This document shows, piece by piece, positions 12,571 to 16,489 of a stretch of 16,489 nucleotides of DNA. The translations under genes and the position numbers were made by a program. Below the pieces are notes generated by a model, which was given only the letters and a program-made list of their open reading frames with translations, had not been told where the DNA came from and ran no database searches. The DNA comes from CAYXRK01 sp964467615 (GTDB lineage: Bacteria > Hydrogenedentota > Hydrogenedentia > Hydrogenedentales > GCA-2746185). Positions within the stretch are counted from its first letter, which is position 1. Every line of letters starts with the position of its first letter. Location of the stretch: the NCBI GenBank assembly GCA_964467615.1, contig CAYXRK010000103.1, forward strand, positions 1 through 16,489, in the 5' to 3' direction.

Positions 12571-15099
12571 CTACCGCTCACCACTCGGCTTCGGCAGCAG
12601 CGGGGGATCTCCCGTCGTCAATTGTTCGTAAACGTATTCTGCAAGGAGTCCGTGCGCCCGGACGTTCGGGTGCTCGTCGTAGGTCTCGAGCTTGAGTGAA
12701 CTTGGCGGAACACCTTCGTACGCCCCTCTCAAATCGATCATCACGGCAAACCCCGACTCGCCCGCGAGGGTGAACAACTCCCTGATCACCTTGTCCCCCA
12801 CGAAATCAAAGCGCTCGACCTCGGGTTCGAACATCCATACGACCTTAATGTTGCGCTCGTTGCATATCTCGACCACGCGGCGAAATGCCCAGGCGACCAA
12901 GTCCGCCGAATACTTGCTCAACCGGTTCGCGGCCGCCCGCCCGCCGGTTTCCGAAGTAACGCCGGCCTTGGCGATGATCTCCTCGACATACGGATACGGA
13001 ATCGCAATATCATTGCGCAGGCACCGAAGGATGTTCTCCACGATCCATCGTCTATCGATTCGGTGCGCGCAAAAGATCACCATGTCGGGCTGGAACTCGA
13101 GGGCAGCGTTTTCGAGCCGGTAAAGTTTGCGCAACGGGTCGAACCCGTTCACCGAGAAGTTGAGGATCTCGTATCTGCCGGGGTGATCTACGGCGAGCCG
13201 GTCCTCGACGATGCTCTCGAACGTCTGTCCGTCGGGGATTCCCCAGCCCATCGAAATCGAAGTCCCGATTAGCGCTATACGGTACGTGCCGGCGGGTTTT
13301 TCTTTCGTGTACTCCTTGTCGCGCAGGCCCCATTGGTTCGTCGAGTAGTGGACGCCCAAGTAGTCGATTTGCGCCGACTTGGTGAGCTCGCGGCCGTGGA
13401 ACCCCTCGCCGTCCTTATTCATCGCCTGCCGAAACGGCACGAAATAGTTCGCGGGCCGCTCGCCATACACTTCGTTCAACTCGGGACTGAATCGGTCGAC
13501 CCTCATCAGATCCTCGTAGTAGCCCAGTTGCATCTTGGCCTTTTCGAAATCATTGAGGCGGTCCCACTCGACCGACTCCAGCGCTTCGCGGACCCGGTGC
13601 GGCATGTACGCTTGCAGCGCCCCGACGGCCGAGGCCAGCACCACGGTTCCCGTTACGGTGACTCGTGCCGCGGACGGCCAGAAAGAGTACGGCGCCTGCG
13701 CTTGCCGTAGCGCCGCCGCGGCCGACTCGGTCCACTCTCGACGCGAGCCCTTCATAATCACAGCCAGCGATCCGATCACAATCCAAATTCCCACAAGCAA
13801 CAGCACGTCGTCCCACGAGATCGTGCCCAAATTGGCCAGGATCGCGAACCATTCGTTGTACGACTCCGCCGACCACATCGACCACAACACCATCATCGCG
13901 GTGAACATGGTGATGGTCTTCGCGGCGAGAACGAGGTTGGCTTTGAGCGGCGAGACGGGCGTCTTTTTCTTGGGGCGCGCATCCAGCATTACGTTGACGG
14001 TGACCAACAAGCCCAGCATCGCCCAGAACGCCGCGTCCGTCGCGGTGATCAAAGGCCGCCCGCGAAGCCAGAACCATTGATACGAATGCAGCAGCCAAGT
14101 AGCGATGAAGGCAAGTGCGGTCGCCAGCGCCATCGACCGTTTCGGGCCGAGTTTGCGCAGCCGGAAAAACGTCGGATAGAAAACGATCTTGGTGATGAAG
14201 TCCTTCCAGTAAACGTTGATGCGGCGCCAGAAGTCCGTGAAGCTCGAGGAAAGAAAGTAGAGGTGGTGAGTCTCAGGCAGGTTGAACCCGAACAGGTGCA
14301 GGACGCCAATGACGATGTGGAAGTTACCCGAGACGCGAAGGTACATCATGTACGTCGCGAACATGTGCCGGACCACGTCCCCCGCGTCGGCAATGGTCAT
14401 GGGATCGATCGTCATAAACTGATGGATGCCGCGATAAAGCAGGAGTTGAATGGTCCCGCGCAGTATCCAAACCACCCCGATTTGGTAGATGCGGAACGGG
14501 TTCTCGTTATAGTACGTGCGCGAAAAGGTCCGGTAGTCAATCACCGGAAACAACACGAAGCAAATGTTCGGTACTAGAAAAAAGTACGCGAGCGATTTCC
14601 ACGCGTCAAACGGCGCGGACTTGTGCCGCAGGTCGTACAAGTACACCACGATGCGGAACATGAACATAGCGCCCAAGATCGGCCAAACGACCCCGAGCGG
14701 GCCCGACGGTATCCAATTCACACGAAACGCGGCGAGCACGGTCCCAGCGAGCGCAATGCCCGCGACCCGCGCGCCGAACGGGATCGATAGATGGCAAATT
14801 CCGACGAGAATAATTCCGACGCCAATCAGGCCCGCCCCGGCAACCGGACCCAACACCAACAGAAAACTGGCGAACGATATCGCCACGAAAAACGGCATGC
14901 GAAAAGCGGCTGGAAGAAAATGGTGGACGGGGTACGCCGCGGCGACGAGCACCATTACGTCCTGAAACGCCCGCGACTCGATCCGGAACGCCTTGAGCAG
15001 TAACACCATCAAGGCGAGTTGGACGGTAACCGCCGCGCACTTTGGTATGTCTTCACGAAAACGGGACCGGGCCGACGGTACGGGAAAGTTTTCAATCAA
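12571..15099 (-). CDS. MBOAT-family O-acyltransferase fused to a C-terminal SGNH hydrolase-like domain
   Basis: A large membrane protein of about 842 residues (858 from an alternative TTG at 15147; numbering below uses that start). Many hydrophobic helices run from about 40 to 515. The MBOAT core includes SSFTDFWRRINVYWKDFITK (301-320) and ATWLLHSYQWFWLRG (349-363), with H354 as the expected catalytic His. From about 620 an SGNH hydrolase-like domain starts: IALIGTSISMG (S630 as nucleophile), NFSVNGFDP (N667, G668) and YDEHPN (D824, H826). The third SGNH block (GxND) is not recognisable. This equals DltB plus DltD, or an AlgI/AlgJ-like pair, in one chain: MBOAT moves an acyl group across or at the membrane and the SGNH part hands it to an extracytoplasmic polymer. 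I prefer TTG 15097-15099 because GGAG lies 8 bases upstream. The carrier and adenylation genes follow. Confidence 0.88.
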   Translation of the reverse strand: MIENFPVPSARSRFREDIPKCAAVTVQLALMVLLLKAFRIESRAFQDVMVLVAAAYPVHHFLPAAFRMPFFVAISFASFLLVLGPVAGAGLIGVGIILVGICHLSIPFGARVAGIALAGTVLAAFRVNWIPSGPLGVVWPILGAMFMFRIVVYLYDLRHKSAPFDAWKSLAYFFLVPNICFVLFPVIDYRTFSRTYYNENPFRIYQIGVVWILRGTIQLLLYRGIHQFMTIDPMTIADAGDVVRHMFATYMMYLRVSGNFHIVIGVLHLFGFNLPETHHLYFLSSSFTDFWRRINVYWKDFITKIVFYPTFFRLRKLGPKRSMALATALAFIATWLLHSYQWFWLRGRPLITATDAAFWAMLGLLVTVNVMLDARPKKKTPVSPLKANLVLAAKTITMFTAMMVLWSMWSAESYNEWFAILANLGTISWDDVLLLVGIWIVIGSLAVIMKGSRREWTESAAAALRQAQAPYSFWPSAARVTVTGTVVLASAVGALQAYMPHRVREALESVEWDRLNDFEKAKMQLGYYEDLMRVDRFSPELNEVYGERPANYFVPFRQAMNKDGEGFHGRELTKSAQIDYLGVHYSTNQWGLRDKEYTKEKPAGTYRIALIGTSISMGWGIPDGQTFESIVEDRLAVDHPGRYEILNFSVNGFDPLRKLYRLENAALEFQPDMVIFCAHRIDRRWIVENILRCLRNDIAIPYPYVEEIIAKAGVTSETGGRAAANRLSKYSADLVAWAFRRVVEICNERNIKVVWMFEPEVERFDFVGDKVIRELFTLAGESGFAVMIDLRGAYEGVPPSSLKLETYDEHPNVRAHGLLAEYVYEQLTTGDPPLLPKPSGER

Positions 15100-15201
15100 C
15101 GTAGGGTCTCCATAGCGCGGGAACAGCCCAGCACGCCCCGCCCCCAAGTTCTCTCAATGAGATGCCTGGGCGTTCCGCGCGACAAGGGGTACTATCGGTG
15201 T

Positions 15202-16155
15202 CTACTTGCCGATTTTGTCTCGCCGCTCCTTCAACTCCCGCCACGTCGTCAACACAACTCCCTCGGCCGTGATTGCTTCCTTCAGCTTCGGATCGACCAT
15301 TGCGTTCAGATCGCCCAGGCGCGTGTCGCCGGAGCTCGAGATGTGTTCGAAGACCTCGGTGGGTTGCGTGCAGTGCATGATCATCATCGTGACGCCAGTC
15401 TTGAGGCCCTTGATCGCTTCGATGTACTTGTCGGTTTTGTCCGTCGTTTTCCAGTCGTAGCTGAAATTGTGGAGGTCGTCGATGACGGGTAGGCCGGCGT
15501 CCCATATAGTTTTGCCGATCTGCGCGCGCGTGGCCTCGCGGCCAGGGTTCGTTTGCTGCACAAAGAAACCGTGCCCGCCAGGGAACATTACGGGTACTTT
15601 CTCTTCGATGCCCACTTTGATATAGCGCTCGAGGAATGCGTCCGTGGCGAACAACGTTCCCATATGCGAATCGAGGTGCGTCGGCTCGAAACCCATCGAG
15701 CGGGCCCGCTCGAGTTGAGCGCGGACCTCCTTCTCGACTTCGTCGGGCGTTGCGTTCTTGACAACGAGCGGCACGTTGTCCCAAAGGCAGCCTTCTTCGT
15801 CGACGAGTCCCGGCACGGCCGCCTTGCCCGCCACAGGGCCCCATCGGTACACGTCCCATTCCGAGGTCAGCGTGAGGTGCAGGCCCGCGTCCGCGCCGGA
15901 CTTCTTGATCCAACGAACAATGTCGGGCACCCAGGGGCAGGGCATCATGACGCTCAACGAAGTGGCGACGCCTTCCTCGATTGCCCGGATCGTGCCAACG
16001 TCGGAGTCGTAGGACATGCCCGCGTCATCGACGTGAAGAATGACGGCCCGTGTTCCTTTGGGCCAGCCGAGTTTTTCGGCGTAGGTTTGGTCTTGCGCCG
16101 CCGCAAATGCGGCGAAGGCCACGAGGCCGGTGGTCAGGATTGTAATCGGTCGCAT
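15202..16155 (-). CDS. Secreted ChbG/HpnK (YdjC-like) carbohydrate deacetylase
   Basis: A 317-residue metal-dependent deacetylase of the YdjC/ChbG/HpnK family, which removes acetyl groups from amino sugars such as chitooligosaccharides or from hopanoid-linked GlcNAc. The N-terminus MRPITILTTGLVAFAAFAAA then QDQ is a signal peptide, so it acts outside the cytoplasm, unlike cytosolic ChbG. Motifs: HVDDAGMS (41-48) with metal Asp and catalytic Asp, GLHLTLTSEW (91-100), THLDSHMG (159-166) with H160 and H164 as metal ligands, and IMHCTQP (259-265). ATG 16153-16155 is chosen because AAGGAG is 10 bases upstream and it opens the signal peptide; the frame continues 16 codons further without a site. 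It is first in line before the MBOAT-SGNH gene (gap 102 bp, or 54 with the earlier start), which suggests deacetylation and re-acylation of the same glycan. Confidence 0.9.
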   Translation of the reverse strand: MRPITILTTGLVAFAAFAAAQDQTYAEKLGWPKGTRAVILHVDDAGMSYDSDVGTIRAIEEGVATSLSVMMPCPWVPDIVRWIKKSGADAGLHLTLTSEWDVYRWGPVAGKAAVPGLVDEEGCLWDNVPLVVKNATPDEVEKEVRAQLERARSMGFEPTHLDSHMGTLFATDAFLERYIKVGIEEKVPVMFPGGHGFFVQQTNPGREATRAQIGKTIWDAGLPVIDDLHNFSYDWKTTDKTDKYIEAIKGLKTGVTMMIMHCTQPTEVFEHISSSGDTRLGDLNAMVDPKLKEAITAEGVVLTTWRELKERRDKIGK

Positions 16156-16194
16156 TGTCTTAGTGCTCCTTATGCAGCTTCGCATGAACGCGGA

Positions 16195-16200
16195 ATCATA
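16195..16200 (-). promoter_or_regulatory. Candidate -10 box for the deacetylase-MBOAT genes
   Basis: TATGAT on the minus strand, preceded by ATTG, lies about 40 bases before the chosen ATG of the deacetylase gene and would give a leader of roughly 33 nt containing the AAGGAG site. The -35 region at 16-18 bases spacing is poor. Confidence 0.35.
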
Positions 16201-16245
16201 CAATTCTTTCCAGCCAAAACGAACCTAAGCCGCCTCGTACCGCCG

Positions 16246-16386
16246 GCCCCATAGGCGCCCGTCCCATACGCCCCATTCGTCTCATCCGTCTCATCCGTCC
16301 CATTTGTCGCCGTCCCTCCCACTCTACGCCAGTCCGTCTCCGTCCCCCCCATACATCCCATCAGTCCCATCCGCCCCGTCCGCCCG
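16246..16386. repeat. Degenerate 9-bp tandem repeat
   Basis: Consensus GTCCCATNC. Five contiguous units run from 16261 to 16305 (GTCCCATAC, GCCCCATTC, GTCTCATCC twice, GTCCCATTT), with decayed units on both sides to about 16386. Read on the minus strand in one frame it would encode a G-x-x pattern, but codon choice and context do not look like a gene. It lies upstream of the deacetylase promoter candidate. Nothing else is recognised between 16206 and 16390. Confidence 0.7.
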
Positions 16387-16396
16387 GCGTGCCTAC

Positions 16397-16431
16397 AAGG
16401 CCCGGCTCGCCCGAGCGGCCTACCGGGCCTT
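16397..16431. terminator. GC-rich inverted repeat, possible terminator
   Basis: AAGGCCCGG (16397-16405) and CCGGGCCTT (16423-16431) form a perfect 9-bp stem around a 17-base loop that contains a smaller CTCG/CGAG symmetry. No T-tract follows on either strand. On the minus strand it begins at the stop codon of a possible partial gene at the right edge, where a terminator would fit. Confidence 0.35.
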
Positions 16432-16489
16432 CCCCGGGTTCTTCCGGTATTCACCTGGGAAGGACGCCGACCCGCTCGATCCGGCTGCG
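16420..16489 (-). CDS. Possible C-terminal end of an unidentified gene
   Basis: One minus-strand frame entering from the right edge reads AAGSSGSASFPGEYRKNPGKAR and ends in TAG at 16420-16422. The stop is followed at once by an inverted repeat. With only 22 residues no family can be recognised, and the frame could be chance. Sequence to the right of the window would settle it. Confidence 0.25.
   Translation of the reverse strand, partial: AAGSSGSASFPGEYRKNPGKAR

Noticed and set aside
11760..12695. 311-codon + strand frame across the adenylation, carrier and intergenic region
   Set aside because: Antisense to three recognisable genes and running through the dispersed repeat; no domain seen.
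15553..16254. 233-codon + strand frame antisense to the ChbG-like gene
   Set aside because: The minus-strand frame has signal peptide, metal motifs and a ribosome binding site; the + frame has none.
16261..16305. CRISPR array
   Set aside because: The units are 9 bp and contiguous, without spacers, and no cas genes are present.
16170..16454. Collagen-like G-x-x protein on the minus strand
   Set aside because: The pattern is produced by a 9-bp DNA repeat; the frame overlaps the promoter and start of the deacetylase gene and has no start signal.

Overview
The window is GC-rich bacterial chromosome. Extracytoplasmic enzymes with signal peptides, an ECF-type sigma factor with a membrane anchor, a PPi-type phosphofructokinase and degenerate short repeats between genes suggest a Gram-negative, environmental (probably metagenome-derived) lineage such as Hydrogenedentota or the Planctomycetota/PVC group. 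That placement is an impression from gene style; no rRNA or other phylogenetic marker was read.

Layout. 1-840 (+): a BglII-type restriction endonuclease broken by an in-frame TAG, then an orphan MNT-type minimal nucleotidyltransferase. 868-6291 (-): greA, carB and a PPi-type 6-phosphofructokinase, i.e. core metabolism and transcription fidelity, with a compact promoter plus intrinsic terminator in the greA leader that looks like an attenuator. 6292-8069 (+): a divergent palindrome-rich intergenic region, a secreted PIG-L/LmbE deacetylase and a VapBC-like toxin-antitoxin pair. 8099-9316 (-): an ECF sigma factor fused through a transmembrane helix to a PDZ domain. 9475-16155 (-): a five-gene set reading ChbG-like secreted carbohydrate deacetylase, MBOAT acyltransferase fused to an SGNH hydrolase, stand-alone peptidyl carrier protein, stand-alone adenylation enzyme and acyl-CoA-dehydrogenase-like flavoprotein. 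The last three overlap by ATGA at each junction.

The five-gene set is the main result. Its three cytosolic proteins match the known L-proline to pyrrole-2-carboxyl-S-carrier module of pyoluteorin, prodigiosin and clorobiocin biosynthesis. The adenylation pocket reads D-L-L-Y-Y-A-L-V-C-K, one position away from the proline code D-L-L-Y-L-A-L-V-C-K as I remember it. The flavoprotein has its candidate catalytic Glu at the isovaleryl-CoA-dehydrogenase-type position (E242) and Ser where MCAD-type enzymes have Glu. Here the module lies beside a DltB-like MBOAT fused to a DltD-like SGNH domain and a secreted sugar deacetylase, not beside a polyketide synthase. I infer a Dlt-like envelope-modification system that makes a prolyl- or pyrrolyl-thioester and transfers the acyl group to an extracytoplasmic glycan, possibly onto amino groups freed by the deacetylase. 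I know of no described system of this composition.

Non-coding structure includes a ~73-nt dispersed repeat present in two intergenic gaps 10 kb apart, a 9-nt tandem repeat near the right edge, several strong palindromes around 6.3-6.5 kb, and candidate operators before the toxin-antitoxin pair and the sigma-PDZ gene. No tRNA, rRNA, CRISPR array, insertion sequence or replication origin was found.
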